Shown piece after piece: positions 18,204 through 27,597 of a DNA stretch of 57,139 nt. The notes under the pieces are model-generated. The model saw nothing but the letters and a program-made list of their open reading frames with translations. It did no database searches and was not told the origin of the DNA. The number at the start of each line of letters is the position of its first letter. Position 1 is the stretch's first letter. This stretch comes from an uncultured Prevotella sp. (GTDB lineage: Bacteria > Bacteroidota > Bacteroidia > Bacteroidales > Bacteroidaceae): positions 1-57,139 of the forward strand of contig UQWP01000007.1 in assembly GCA_900544825.1 (NCBI GenBank). The letters are read 5' to 3'. A program made the position numbers and the translations under genes.

Positions 18204-18265
18204 TCCTCCATGGGTAAGCAAAGTAAACGAACAGAAGATGTTTAACCCATTCATCACAAGCAGTA

Positions 18266-19837
18266 TTATGCCAATGCCTCCACTTTCCAGTCATCGATAC
18301 TTCTTCGGTCTTCCGAGAAGTTGATGCCCACCTTGTATTTCTTTCTGCTGTCATCGGCGAAGGCTGCGAGATAGTCCTTGCAGCCGATTTGCTCCATCGC
18401 TGCCTCTGCATCCTTCTTGTATTTCAGTTCCATTACATAGATGCTGCGCTTGGTTTTCAGCACCATGTCGATTCTGCCATCAGATGTAGGCACCTCTGGA
18501 GTAACATCACATCCGAGGATTAACAATATGGTGTAGAGCACGGCTTGGTAGTGGCGTTCGTTGTTGTTGACCAATGTATATGGGAACTTCTTGTAGAAAG
18601 TCTGGAGATGAGGGAGGAATGCCTCCATATTGTCCTCGGCACTCAGGATGAAGTTCTTTGCCCATGCCATGTAGATAGCGTCACGGTCGCCCATGCCGTC
18701 TGGGGCATAATAGCGGAAGAGGCTATTGGAGAATCCCTTGCGCACTTCTTCATTAGGGAAGGCAAGCTTGTATAATTTCGCCAAACGATTGTATGACTTG
18801 ATTGTGAGATAGCCGCTTTGGTATAATACCGGCACTGGGTCAACAATCTTCTCCGTTGGGGTATCGAAGCGGTCGGAGGTTGTCCAAATGTCGTCCAACT
18901 GGAGCATATCGACATTTTTCTCTTGAAGCAGTTCTATCAGGAAGGTAGGAGTGCCCGTAGAGAACCAATAGCTATCAAACTCATGGGTCTCTAAGCAATT
19001 GAACATGCTGTAAGGATTATACATATCGGCACCTTTCCCACTAAAGTGGTAGCCATCGTAATTATATCTCAGTTCAGCTAAGGCCTCCTCATAGTTCATA
19101 TCATTGGCTTGCGCCAATTCCTCTATGTCATCGTGGAAATTTTCCAAGAGTTCTTCCTTGCTGATGCCACAGATAGAGCTGTACTTGTCCCACATGCTAA
19201 TATTCGTGATATTGTTCAGTTCGCTGAAGATGCTCAGCTGGCTAAACTTGGAGATTCCTGTTAAAAAGACAAAATGAAGATTGTCCTCTTCTGACTTCAA
19301 AGGACTGAAGAAGTTGCGCATGATGTCACGTATCTTGTCCTGCAAGTCCTTGTCTTTCATAGAGTCGTGCATCGGCGCATCATATTCATCGATGAGCACA
19401 ACCACATTCCTGTCGGTCTTTTGCTTGGCGGCATTGATGATGCGAATCAATCGGACATTAAAAGCTTCGGTACTAACAGAAGTTATCTGGTATAAATCCT
19501 CGTATGTTTCAAGAATCTTATCAAGAGTTTCTATCAGGCTTTCCATATTATAGTATTTCCCCTTGCTAAGATCAAGATGGATAACGGGGTGTTTCTCCCA
19601 ATCTTTTTCCAAGGCTTCCAGCTTCAGCCCTTTGAATAGCTCTTTCTTTCCTTCGAAGTAGGCTTGTAGGGTTGTGACAAGGAGTGACTTTCCGAATCGT
19701 CGAGGACGACTCAGAAAGCAATATTTCTTCTCATGCACCAACTCATAGATTAAGTCGGTCTTATCTACATATACATAATTTCCCTCTATGAGATTCTTGA
19801 AAGTCTGTATTCCGAGAGGATATCTTCTACCTTTCAT
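18266..19837 (-). CDS. AAA-ATPase-like protein with C-terminal PD-(D/E)XK domain
   Basis: The 523-residue protein has the AAA-ATPase_like (PF09820) layout. YVYVDKT is near residue 22, the Walker A variant SRPRRFGKSLL near 43-53 and the Walker B region VVVLIDEYDAP near 143. A PD-(D/E)XK nuclease-type end follows, with GRIDMVLK and VMELKYKK near 465-485. Such genes occur in many copies in Bacteroidales. Their role is unknown, with nuclease or mobile-element-related action suspected. It is intact and sits beside MNT-HEPN remnants and a restriction enzyme. Confidence 0.88.
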   Translation of the reverse strand: MKGRRYPLGIQTFKNLIEGNYVYVDKTDLIYELVHEKKYCFLSRPRRFGKSLLVTTLQAYFEGKKELFKGLKLEALEKDWEKHPVIHLDLSKGKYYNMESLIETLDKILETYEDLYQITSVSTEAFNVRLIRIINAAKQKTDRNVVVLIDEYDAPMHDSMKDKDLQDKIRDIMRNFFSPLKSEEDNLHFVFLTGISKFSQLSIFSELNNITNISMWDKYSSICGISKEELLENFHDDIEELAQANDMNYEEALAELRYNYDGYHFSGKGADMYNPYSMFNCLETHEFDSYWFSTGTPTFLIELLQEKNVDMLQLDDIWTTSDRFDTPTEKIVDPVPVLYQSGYLTIKSYNRLAKLYKLAFPNEEVRKGFSNSLFRYYAPDGMGDRDAIYMAWAKNFILSAEDNMEAFLPHLQTFYKKFPYTLVNNNERHYQAVLYTILLILGCDVTPEVPTSDGRIDMVLKTKRSIYVMELKYKKDAEAAMEQIGCKDYLAAFADDSRKKYKVGINFSEDRRSIDDWKVEALA

Positions 19838-20012
19838 AAGCTATTCCCTTTAATTATGGTGGCAAAGTTAAGGTATTTTTCTTGATTCACCAAACTTTTT
19901 GTAGCCTTTTAGCCCGATAACTCGAAAAATCATCTTAAACAGTAGCAGCTTGTCATCAAGCCAAAACAACATCAATACTTGTAAATAACTTTACAGATTA
20001 AGATATAGCGAA

Positions 20013-20100
20013 AATATCTCTTAAGGGAAGATTTTATTTCCCTTAAGGAAAAAATTATTTTCCCTTAAGGAAAAATACAAATATCCTTAAGGGAAAATTT
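20013..20100. repeat. Four CTTAAG palindromes with exact 22-bp spacing
   Basis: TTAA cores lie at 20021, 20043, 20065 and 20087, each flanked by C/T-rich bases on the left and G/A-rich bases on the right (TTTCCCTTAAGGAAA type). The spacing is exactly 22 bp, so all sites face one side of the helix. It looks like an operator array. It lies between the AAA gene (start 19837, leftward) and the LytTR operon (start 20357, rightward). The rest of 19838-20356 is AT-rich without genes. Confidence 0.7.
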
Positions 20101-20332
20101 TCAATCTCTTTTTTCCCCATTTTACGGGTGTTTCTTCTTGTTTTTCTCTTTCTAGAATATTATTTACACAGATAGGAGAAGATAAAGGGGATGGGATAAA
20201 GATGAAATAATAATAGTTGTAACTACTCATGCTCATTGGGATACAAAGTTGTTACCAGCATTCTCCACAAAACGAAACCACAAGTTCACAAAAAACACGA
20301 TACCTCCAACCATACTTTTGAGATATTTTGCT

Positions 20333-20340
20333 TATCTTTG
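20333..20340 (+). promoter_or_regulatory. -7 box of the LytTR-TonB-TPR-receptor operon
   Basis: TATCTTTG followed by CACC matches TAnnTTTG, 17 bases before the ATG at 20357. No TTTG lies at the proper -33 distance, which fits a promoter that needs an activator. Confidence 0.55.
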
Positions 20341-20356
20341 CACCAAACTTATCAGT

Positions 20357-20725
20357 ATGGAAGAATATCTCATCATATCAAATGCCAACTTCTTGCTCAG
20401 AGTGGCTTCCGAACAGATAGCATACGTCTGTTCGGAAGGAAGCTATTGCAATCTTCGACTCACCAACGGCGATGAATACACCTTCTCGTTCAACCTTGTG
20501 GTCTTTGAGAAGAAAATAGTAGAGCAACTTGCCCAAACGGCACACTTCTTCGCTCGTGTCGGCAGAAACTACATTATTAATAGTCAGCACATTTTCTGCA
20601 TCAACCTCAACACTTCAGAACTAGTGTTGTACAACGAGCGGTTTAGCGAGAAATTCACCCTGCACGTCAGCAAGGAACCACTCAAACAATTAAAAGCACT
20701 TTTAGACAACTCCATAAAATCGTAA
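20357..20725 (+). CDS. Stand-alone LytTR DNA-binding regulator
   Basis: The 122-residue protein has only the LytTR beta-fold: IAYVCSEGSYCNLRLTNGDEY near 22-42, then FFARVGRNYIIN near 67-78 and HIFCIN. There is no receiver domain, so its signal input is not encoded here. The start at 20357 agrees with the -7 box 17 bases upstream; a longer reading would begin before the promoter. It heads an operon with a TonB-like protein (5-base gap), a TPR protein and a receptor, which it may regulate. Confidence 0.85.
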   Translation: MEEYLIISNANFLLRVASEQIAYVCSEGSYCNLRLTNGDEYTFSFNLVVFEKKIVEQLAQTAHFFARVGRNYIINSQHIFCINLNTSELVLYNERFSEKFTLHVSKEPLKQLKALLDNSIKS

Positions 20726-20730
20726 AAGGT

Positions 20731-21252
20731 ATGAAAGGAAAAAATAATCAGGAAGAAACTTATTTCCTGGGCAAAGCACAGGAAACAAGATACACGAAAT
20801 CTCATATATATAAAAAGGTATTTGGGATTGCCGCTTGCGTGATAGCTATAATAGGTATTACCATCGTCCTTATGTTCAAACTGCAAAGCGTATCGCAACC
20901 TCATGTGTTAAAGACGATAGCTGTTTTGCCAGAAGGTGGTCAAATGCCTATCTTCAACGGCAATGGCGACATCAACGATTTCTTGAGATGGGTGATGACA
21001 AACATCCAATATCCTAAAGGATTGGAAGACAAGCCCGCGCGAGTAGTCATCAACTTCACCGTTCAAAAGGATGGAACATTGGGATTGTTTAAAGTTCTCG
21101 AAGCTCCCAAAGAAAAAGCCTATGAGCAGACTGTGATTGAACTTCTCAAGAGAAGCCCACATTGGAAGCCTGCCCGACTCTCCGATGGCGAGGAAGTCAA
21201 CATGGAGTTTACCTTGCCTGTCGTTTTCACTCCAGAAGTAAGAAAGAAATAA
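20731..21252 (+). CDS. TonB-family energy transducer
   Basis: The 173-residue protein has a cytoplasmic head of about 30 residues and one membrane segment (about 33-52, VFGIAACVIAIIGI). It ends in a periplasmic TonB C-terminal fold: YPKGL, ARVVINFTVQKDGTL, AYEQTVIELLKRSPHWKPA. The proline-rich linker is short. TonB proteins pass proton-motive force to outer-membrane receptors. No ExbB or ExbD gene is near. The receptor encoded two genes downstream is the likely partner. Confidence 0.85.
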   Translation: MKGKNNQEETYFLGKAQETRYTKSHIYKKVFGIAACVIAIIGITIVLMFKLQSVSQPHVLKTIAVLPEGGQMPIFNGNGDINDFLRWVMTNIQYPKGLEDKPARVVINFTVQKDGTLGLFKVLEAPKEKAYEQTVIELLKRSPHWKPARLSDGEEVNMEFTLPVVFTPEVRKK

Positions 21253-21264
21253 TCAACAAAAACA

Positions 21265-22323
21265 ATGAAACAGTTTAGATTGATCCTTATATTATGCCTA
21301 TGTATGGCAATGAATGCTAAGGCCAACGAGACCACAGCCCATCTACTTCAACAAGGAGATAGCTGTCTGAGTAGATATGATGTGTTTCATGCAACCCAAT
21401 ACTATCAAAAGTATCTGGAAGCAAATCCATCTCACCTGGAAGCACGCAGGAAACTGGCTTCCTGCTACCGGAAAGTAGGCAACTACACCGCCTGCATTTC
21501 TTGCCTAGACAAGATTCCATCAGATAGCATCAACCACGAAGACATGCGAATGTTCTATTATGCATATCTCAATCAGAACAACAATGACAAGGTTTCTCTC
21601 TGGGGTGAACGCATCGCATTCTTATTCCCATACGACAGTGAAATTATCGCTTCGCTTGCCGTACATTACAATGGGATGAACAAACCTGACAGAGCAGAAA
21701 AAGTGACGAAGAATTACATCTCTCAATGTGATTCCACGAACTTGTATATCAACAAGGAATATGCTTATTCCCTATTCATGCAATTCAAATACGATGAGGC
21801 TATACCCTTGTATGAGAAACTGATAGCGCAAGGATTTGATAATTTCGAATCCAAATTCATCCTTGGTCTCTGTTATGAGGACCAGCCGGACAATGAGAAG
21901 GCGCTGAAACATTACCAGAAAGCTGTTCAGTTCAAAAATGACAATGCCACTTGCCTTTTCCACTTGGCTTTGATAGAGAAATCCTTCTGCATGGATTCAC
22001 TGTCTATGGATCATTTCAATCAGTCGTTAGAGGTTTCCTTGCCAAAAGACAGAGCATTGCGAACCTATAAATGGTTGGCCGACTTACATTTTCAACATAA
22101 CCGATATGCAGATGCCGCACGTGACTTTGAGTTATGCACTTTATACGATGAGGAAGATAATCCTCTCAACTATTACAATGCCGCCCAAATGTTCATCGCT
22201 TCCAAGAACAAGCTGAAAGCGAAACTGTATCTCCAGATGTTCTTAGCAAATGCAAACAGACTGGAAGACAAGAAAGAGGCAGCACAACTCATATCCAAAG
22301 CCAAAGAGCAACTCAAGCAATAA
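21265..22323 (+). CDS. Secreted tetratricopeptide-repeat protein
   Basis: The 352-residue protein has a signal peptide ending near KANE at about residue 21. It then has a chain of TPR-like helices, for example LEANPSHLEARRKLASCYRK, IPLYEKLIAQGF and ALKHYQKAVQF. It is probably periplasmic. It starts 12 bases after the TonB-like gene and ends 21 bases before the receptor gene. It may therefore scaffold the complex between TonB and receptor, which is inference from position. No enzymatic domain is visible. Confidence 0.82.
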   Translation: MKQFRLILILCLCMAMNAKANETTAHLLQQGDSCLSRYDVFHATQYYQKYLEANPSHLEARRKLASCYRKVGNYTACISCLDKIPSDSINHEDMRMFYYAYLNQNNNDKVSLWGERIAFLFPYDSEIIASLAVHYNGMNKPDRAEKVTKNYISQCDSTNLYINKEYAYSLFMQFKYDEAIPLYEKLIAQGFDNFESKFILGLCYEDQPDNEKALKHYQKAVQFKNDNATCLFHLALIEKSFCMDSLSMDHFNQSLEVSLPKDRALRTYKWLADLHFQHNRYADAARDFELCTLYDEEDNPLNYYNAAQMFIASKNKLKAKLYLQMFLANANRLEDKKEAAQLISKAKEQLKQ

Positions 22324-22344
22324 CCATCAAACAAACATAAACAC

Positions 22345-24414
22345 ATGAAAATAAATTTTATCTTAGGTTCAGCATTATTGCTGAGCCAGCCCCTTTGCGC
22401 TCAAAACGAAGAGGCAAAAGACACGCTTACCACACAGATGCTGATGCAAAAACTGCCAGAGGTTTTCATCAAGTCGACACGTCCTATCGTCAAGGCAGAA
22501 AGAGGACAGTTGGTTTACAATATGCCACTGCTCATTGAGAAAATGCCGGCAGACAACGCTTATGATGCCCTTACTCGAATACCAGGAGTAAACGAGCTAA
22601 ACGGCAACATCAATTATGCAGGAAAGGAACTGACTCTCATCATCAACGGCAAACCAACCACACTCAATTACGCACAACTGGCAGAGCGATTAAAAGCCAT
22701 GCCTGCATCACAATTAGCCAAAGCCGAAGTGATGCTGGCAGCACCAGCACGCTTACATGTTCGTGGAATGGTCATCAACCTGATTACCAAAGACTATGCA
22801 GGAAAGAACCTGCTTTCAGGACAAATACAAAGCATCTGGAGCCAAAGCAAATACGGAGAAGGGGAAGGCAAAGGCAACCTGCTGTTCCAAAAAGGAAAAT
22901 TCGGTCTGGATGCCATGTATTCATTTACAGATGGAACATCATACGGTGAAACTACTACCAATGCCAATCATCCCCTTCAAAGGAAACGAGTTGCGTATCA
23001 TGACAAGACCTCACAGAAAACCCTTGGATTGACTCACAACTATCGCTTGGGACTGAGTTATGCATTTGCTGATAACCACCAGCTATCCCTGGCATATACA
23101 GGAAAATGGGACAGCAGTCATCCTCATCATGAAACGATGGGAACAGGCACATCCCAGCAACAGGGCAATGAACATACCTACCTGCACAATGTAGATGCCA
23201 GCTACAACCTGCCCTTTGGACTACAAATAGGCATATCCTATCTCAACTACCAAAATCCCAACCAGCAATATCTGGAAGGAACGATGCTTGACGAAGAGCG
23301 TATTCTATACACAAACAGCAAACAAGTAATAGACAAATGGCTTTTCACCGCCGATCAATCCCACTCATTGAAGAAGGGTTGGGAACTGTCGTATGGTATG
23401 AAATTCCAAAACAGCAACAACAGAAGCTACCAAGCCACGACCAACAAGGATGGAGCAGACATTCCAGATGCAACCAGCCAGGTGAATATCGAAGAAAGAA
23501 TCTTGAGTTTCTATGGCGGCATAAGCAAACTGATAAACGAGCGAATCAGCTTGGAAGCCTCTGTCGAAGCAGAGCAATACCATTCTCCACAATGGAACAA
23601 ATGGCATATTTATCCCACTCTTAATGCATCGTGGAAAGCCAATCCTGTCAACATACTCAACTTATCCTTCAGTTCCAGCTCACAGTTTCCTAGCTATTGG
23701 TCAACTATGAGCAGCATTTACTATGCCTCTACCTATATGGAGATATGGGGAAATCCTCATCTCAAACCTTACTCTACATACGAGACCAACTTGATGTGGA
23801 CGATCAAAAGTCGCCATACATTGATGGCATTTGCAGAGTTCCAACCCAACTATTCTGTGCAGTTGCCTTATCAGACTACCGACCATTTGGCAGTCATTAT
23901 GAAGGAGACCAATTTCGACTATAATCATACTATAGGCATTAGAGCATCGACGACTTTCGGTATAGGCAATTGGATGAACGGAAGTGTTTCGGCAACAGGA
24001 ATCTACAGACATGACAAGAGTAACGATTTCTTTGACTTGCCCTTCAATCGCAAACATATCTCTGCCATTCTTGCCGGAAATCTATCCGCCCAGCTTAGCC
24101 GAAGCCATCACATCCATTTCATACTTAACCCATTCTATCAGTCGAAAGCCATTCAAGGACTCTATGACATCAAATCAGTCTTTCTCCTGAATGCTATGTT
24201 GAGGTGGGCTTCCGATAAATGGAGCATTGTGGTTAAAGGCAGCAACATCTTCAACGAGGGATTCTCTACAAAATCAGTACAAGGCAATCAAGACTACCAC
24301 ATGAACATCAAGCAAGATTGGGCATCAGCCTCCATCTCCATCATCGATAAGATAGGCAAGTACAAGGAAAAGAGGACCAAGGACGTAGATACTTCCAGAA
24401 TGGGAGTAAACTAG
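22345..24414 (+). CDS. Outer-membrane beta-barrel receptor (TonB-dependent-like)
   Basis: The 689-residue protein has a signal peptide (to about residue 20), a plug-like domain (about 40-150, with DALTRIPGVNELNG and GKELTLIINGKP) and then a long barrel of alternating strands. It resembles the outer-membrane beta-barrel family proteins (PF14905 type). It lacks the CarboxypepD-like domain usually found before the plug. There is no SusD partner. It is the last gene of the LytTR-TonB-TPR operon. The substrate is unknown. Confidence 0.85.
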   Translation: MKINFILGSALLLSQPLCAQNEEAKDTLTTQMLMQKLPEVFIKSTRPIVKAERGQLVYNMPLLIEKMPADNAYDALTRIPGVNELNGNINYAGKELTLIINGKPTTLNYAQLAERLKAMPASQLAKAEVMLAAPARLHVRGMVINLITKDYAGKNLLSGQIQSIWSQSKYGEGEGKGNLLFQKGKFGLDAMYSFTDGTSYGETTTNANHPLQRKRVAYHDKTSQKTLGLTHNYRLGLSYAFADNHQLSLAYTGKWDSSHPHHETMGTGTSQQQGNEHTYLHNVDASYNLPFGLQIGISYLNYQNPNQQYLEGTMLDEERILYTNSKQVIDKWLFTADQSHSLKKGWELSYGMKFQNSNNRSYQATTNKDGADIPDATSQVNIEERILSFYGGISKLINERISLEASVEAEQYHSPQWNKWHIYPTLNASWKANPVNILNLSFSSSSQFPSYWSTMSSIYYASTYMEIWGNPHLKPYSTYETNLMWTIKSRHTLMAFAEFQPNYSVQLPYQTTDHLAVIMKETNFDYNHTIGIRASTTFGIGNWMNGSVSATGIYRHDKSNDFFDLPFNRKHISAILAGNLSAQLSRSHHIHFILNPFYQSKAIQGLYDIKSVFLLNAMLRWASDKWSIVVKGSNIFNEGFSTKSVQGNQDYHMNIKQDWASASISIIDKIGKYKEKRTKDVDTSRMGVN

Positions 24415-24497
24415 CGAAATTCTTAGAATATCGTCAGTAAACAAGCGTACTTTCTTAAAAAATCGTCTATAAACACGCTATTTTCAGATAAAAGTAG

Positions 24498-24505
24498 TAT
24501 CTTTG
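24498..24505 (+). promoter_or_regulatory. -7 box for proC
   Basis: TATCTTTG followed by CACC, 32 bases before the proC ATG. It separates proC from the upstream receptor operon. Confidence 0.6.
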
Positions 24506-24537
24506 CACCGTAATTGCATTTTAACTATAAGACGACA

Positions 24538-25320
24538 ATGAAAATAACAATTATCGGAGCAGGTGCTATGGGCGGTGCTATGGCAGAAGGACTCTTGCAG
24601 AGCGAGAAGTTCACTCCATCAGATATTACGGTATCAGACCATAACCAACCAGTATTGGATCACTTCGCAAGCGAAGGAGCCAGCGTAACTCTCGACAACC
24701 AGTTGGCTTGCCACGGTGCAGACATCATCTGCGTAGTAGTAAAGCCTTGGTGCGTAGAGAAGACATTGAAGGGAATCAAGGATGTACTCAACTACAAGAA
24801 TCAGAAGCTCGTAGTCGTTGCAGCTGGTGTGCCATCAGCCAACATCAAGGAGTGGTTAGACAAGGATGGTATCACCCCAACCTTCTTCCTCGTGATGCCA
24901 AACATCGCCATCGCCTACAAGCAGTCGATGACCTTCATCACTCCTGTAGATGCATCTGCTACAGAAATCCAGCAGATTACAGAAATCTTCGATGAATTGG
25001 GCGAAAGCCTCATCATGGAAGAACGCCTCTTCCCTGCTGCCACAGCTATGTCATGCGCTATTGCCTACGCCATGCGCTATGTAAGAGCCAATGTGGAAGG
25101 CGGCGTAGAGATGGGCTTCAAGGCTAAGGATGCCCAGAAGATTGTCTTGCAGACCATCAAGGGTGCCGTAGAGCTGCTTCAGAAAACAGGCGAACACCCA
25201 GAGGCTGCCATTGATAAGGTTACTACTCCTGACGGCTGCACCATCAAGGGCCTCAACACCATGGAACAGGGCGGCTTTACCAGCGCAGTGATCAATGGTT
25301 TGCTGGCAGGAAAGAAATAA
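24538..25320 (+). CDS. proC: Pyrroline-5-carboxylate reductase
   Basis: The start at 24538 puts the Rossmann motif IGAGAMGGAMAEG at residues 5-17. An earlier ATG adds eight residues the family lacks. VVVKPW, FLVMPN and the C-terminal block TTPDGCTIKGL...GGFTSAVINGL are ProC signatures. The 260-residue enzyme makes proline from pyrroline-5-carboxylate. It is followed by the XRE-cupin gene with a 23-base gap. The partner genes proB and proA are elsewhere in the window. Confidence 0.95.
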   Translation: MKITIIGAGAMGGAMAEGLLQSEKFTPSDITVSDHNQPVLDHFASEGASVTLDNQLACHGADIICVVVKPWCVEKTLKGIKDVLNYKNQKLVVVAAGVPSANIKEWLDKDGITPTFFLVMPNIAIAYKQSMTFITPVDASATEIQQITEIFDELGESLIMEERLFPAATAMSCAIAYAMRYVRANVEGGVEMGFKAKDAQKIVLQTIKGAVELLQKTGEHPEAAIDKVTTPDGCTIKGLNTMEQGGFTSAVINGLLAGKK

Positions 25321-25343
25321 AACAACCAATAAAATATTCGATT

Positions 25344-25898
25344 ATGGACGAAGCAATTAAGCAAATCGGTGAAAGACTGAAAGGTCTCCGTGAGGTTCTC
25401 AACATCCCGGCTGAGGAGGTGGCTGAACTTTGCGAAATCAGCCTGGAACACTATCTCAAGATTGAGTCGGGAGAAGCCGACCCATCGGTATACCGACTCT
25501 CCAAAATATCCAAGAGATACGGCATCGACCTAGATGTGCTTCTCTTCGGCGAGGAACCTCGCATGAAGGGATACTACGTAACCCGCAAGGGCCAGGGACC
25601 GGAGATAGACCGCAACAACCAGTATAAATACCAGAGCCTTGCCGTAGGGTTCAAGGATAGAAAGGTGAATCCGTTTATGGTACAGGTGGATCCGTTGCCA
25701 GGCGACAAGAAGCCGAACAAGAACGGACACGACGGACAGGAATATGATTATGTGATAGAGGGACAGCTCGAAGTTACCATCGAAGAGAAGGTGATGGTGC
25801 TGAACCCTGGCGACAGCATCTACTTCGACAGTAGAAAGTCGCATTGTTTCCGCTCACTTAATGGTGAGCCAGCCAAGTTCCTTTGCATCATCATTTAA
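25344..25898 (+). CDS. XRE-family regulator with cupin domain
   Basis: The 184-residue protein starts with a helix-turn-helix (about 5-60; GERLKGLREVLNIPAEEVAEL, EISLEHYLKIESGEADPS). It ends with a small-molecule-binding cupin domain (about 115-184; EYDYVIEGQLEV, LNPGDSIYFDSRKSHCF). Such proteins sense a metabolite and control nearby catabolic or acyl-CoA genes. Only 32 bases separate it from the acyl-CoA synthetase gene downstream, its most likely target. Confidence 0.88.
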   Translation: MDEAIKQIGERLKGLREVLNIPAEEVAELCEISLEHYLKIESGEADPSVYRLSKISKRYGIDLDVLLFGEEPRMKGYYVTRKGQGPEIDRNNQYKYQSLAVGFKDRKVNPFMVQVDPLPGDKKPNKNGHDGQEYDYVIEGQLEVTIEEKVMVLNPGDSIYFDSRKSHCFRSLNGEPAKFLCIII

Positions 25899-25930
25899 GT
25901 TTCCTTATATCATTATTTAGAAGAGTAACT

Positions 25931-27592
25931 ATGATCGAGAGATTTCTAAAACAGACAAAATTCACTTCAGAGCAAGACTTCAAGGAGCATCTGGAGTTTA
26001 TCATACCAGAAGATTTCAACTTTGCCTACGACGTGATGGACGAATGGGCAAAGATCAAACCTGATCACGTGGCGCTGCTTTGGGCAAGCGAACGAGGTGA
26101 GGAAATACGTTTCACATACAAGGACCTGAAGGAGCAGAGCGACAAGGCTGCCGCTTACTTCCAGAGTCTCGGTATCGGTCACGATGATAAGGTGATGCTG
26201 ATTCTGAAGCGTCACTATCAGTGGTGGCTCGCCATGCTAGGCCTCCACAAGTTGGGCGCCGTAGCCATCCCTGCCACCCACATGCTTACCAAGCACGACA
26301 TCGTTTACCGCAACAATGCAGCAAGCGTAAAGGCAATCATCTGCTGCGGCGATGATTACGTGGTAGAGCAGATTAAAGAGGCAATGCCAGAGAGTCCTTC
26401 TGTAAAGACTTTGATTAGTATCGGTCCGGATATCCCAGAAGGTTTCCACGACTGGATGAAAGAATGGAACAAATGTGCTCCTTTCGTTCGCCCTGAACAT
26501 GTAAACTCTAATGAGGATACCCTGCTGATGTACTTCACATCTGGAACCACTGGCGAGCCTAAGATGGTGGCACACGATCACCTCTATGCCCTCGGTCACC
26601 TGACCACGGGTGTATATTGGCATAATCTCCACGAAAATTCCATCCATCTTACCGTAGCCGATACCGGTTGGGGCAAGGCTGTATGGGGCAAGCTCTACGG
26701 ACAATGGTTTGCCGGAGCCACCGTCTTCGTCTTCGATCACGAGAAGTTTACGGCAGATAAGATCATGCGCCAGATTGAGAAGTATCACATCACCTCTTTC
26801 TGTGCCCCTCCTACCATCTACCGTTTCATAATTCAGGAGGATTTCTCGAAGTATGACCTCAGCAGTCTTGAATACTGCACCACAGCAGGCGAGGCTATGA
26901 ACCCATCCGTGGCAGAGACCTTCCAGAAACTTACTGGTGTTCAGATTTACGAGGGCTTCGGACAGACTGAGACTACGATGACACTCGGAACCTTCCCTTG
27001 GATCAAGCCAAAGCCAGGAAGCATGGGCAAGCCAAACCCACAATATGATGTTCACATCCTCCGCCCAGACATGACAGAATGCGAGGATGGTGAAAAGGGC
27101 GAGATTTGCATCCGCATCGGCGACAACAAGCCTATCGGTCTCTTCAAATATTACTATCGTGACGAGAAGCAGACCAAATCGGTTTGGCACGATGGTTACT
27201 ATCACACGGGCGATATGGCTTGGCGTGATGAGGAAGGCTACTTCTGGTTTGAGGGCAGAATCGACGACGTGATCAAGAGCTCGGGCTACCGTATCGGTCC
27301 TTTCGAGGTAGAGAATGCCCTGATGACTCACCCTGCCGTAGTAGAGTGCGCCATCACCGGTGTGCCAGACCCAATCCGTGGTATGGTTGTCAAGGCTACC
27401 GTCGTACTGAAGGATGAATACAAGAGTATGGCAGGTCCAGACCTCATCAAGAAGCTGCAGGATCATGTGAAGCACGAGACTGCTCCATATAAATATCCTC
27501 GCATCATCGAATTCGTAGATGAATTGCCAAAGACCATCTCGGGCAAGATTCGAAGAGTAGAGATTCGAGAAAAAGACAATAAAAAGAAATAA
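25931..27592 (+). CDS. AMP-forming acyl-CoA synthetase
   Basis: The 553-residue protein is an ANL-superfamily adenylating enzyme. The phosphate-binding loop is YFTSGTTGEPKMV (near 200-212), followed by YEGFGQTETT near 340, GYYHTGDMAW near 420 and the C-terminal catalytic Lys in KTISGKIRR near 539. It is closest in style to acetyl- or medium-chain acyl-CoA synthetases; the acyl substrate cannot be told from sequence alone. It activates a carboxylic acid to acyl-CoA through acyl-AMP in the cytoplasm. It is probably co-transcribed with the XRE-cupin gene before it. Confidence 0.9.
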   Translation: MIERFLKQTKFTSEQDFKEHLEFIIPEDFNFAYDVMDEWAKIKPDHVALLWASERGEEIRFTYKDLKEQSDKAAAYFQSLGIGHDDKVMLILKRHYQWWLAMLGLHKLGAVAIPATHMLTKHDIVYRNNAASVKAIICCGDDYVVEQIKEAMPESPSVKTLISIGPDIPEGFHDWMKEWNKCAPFVRPEHVNSNEDTLLMYFTSGTTGEPKMVAHDHLYALGHLTTGVYWHNLHENSIHLTVADTGWGKAVWGKLYGQWFAGATVFVFDHEKFTADKIMRQIEKYHITSFCAPPTIYRFIIQEDFSKYDLSSLEYCTTAGEAMNPSVAETFQKLTGVQIYEGFGQTETTMTLGTFPWIKPKPGSMGKPNPQYDVHILRPDMTECEDGEKGEICIRIGDNKPIGLFKYYYRDEKQTKSVWHDGYYHTGDMAWRDEEGYFWFEGRIDDVIKSSGYRIGPFEVENALMTHPAVVECAITGVPDPIRGMVVKATVVLKDEYKSMAGPDLIKKLQDHVKHETAPYKYPRIIEFVDELPKTISGKIRRVEIREKDNKKK

Positions 27593-27597
27593 TGATT

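Noticed and set aside
20013..20100. CRISPR array
   Set aside because: The four repeats follow each other without distinct spacers, the units are imperfect palindromes, and there are no cas genes in the window.
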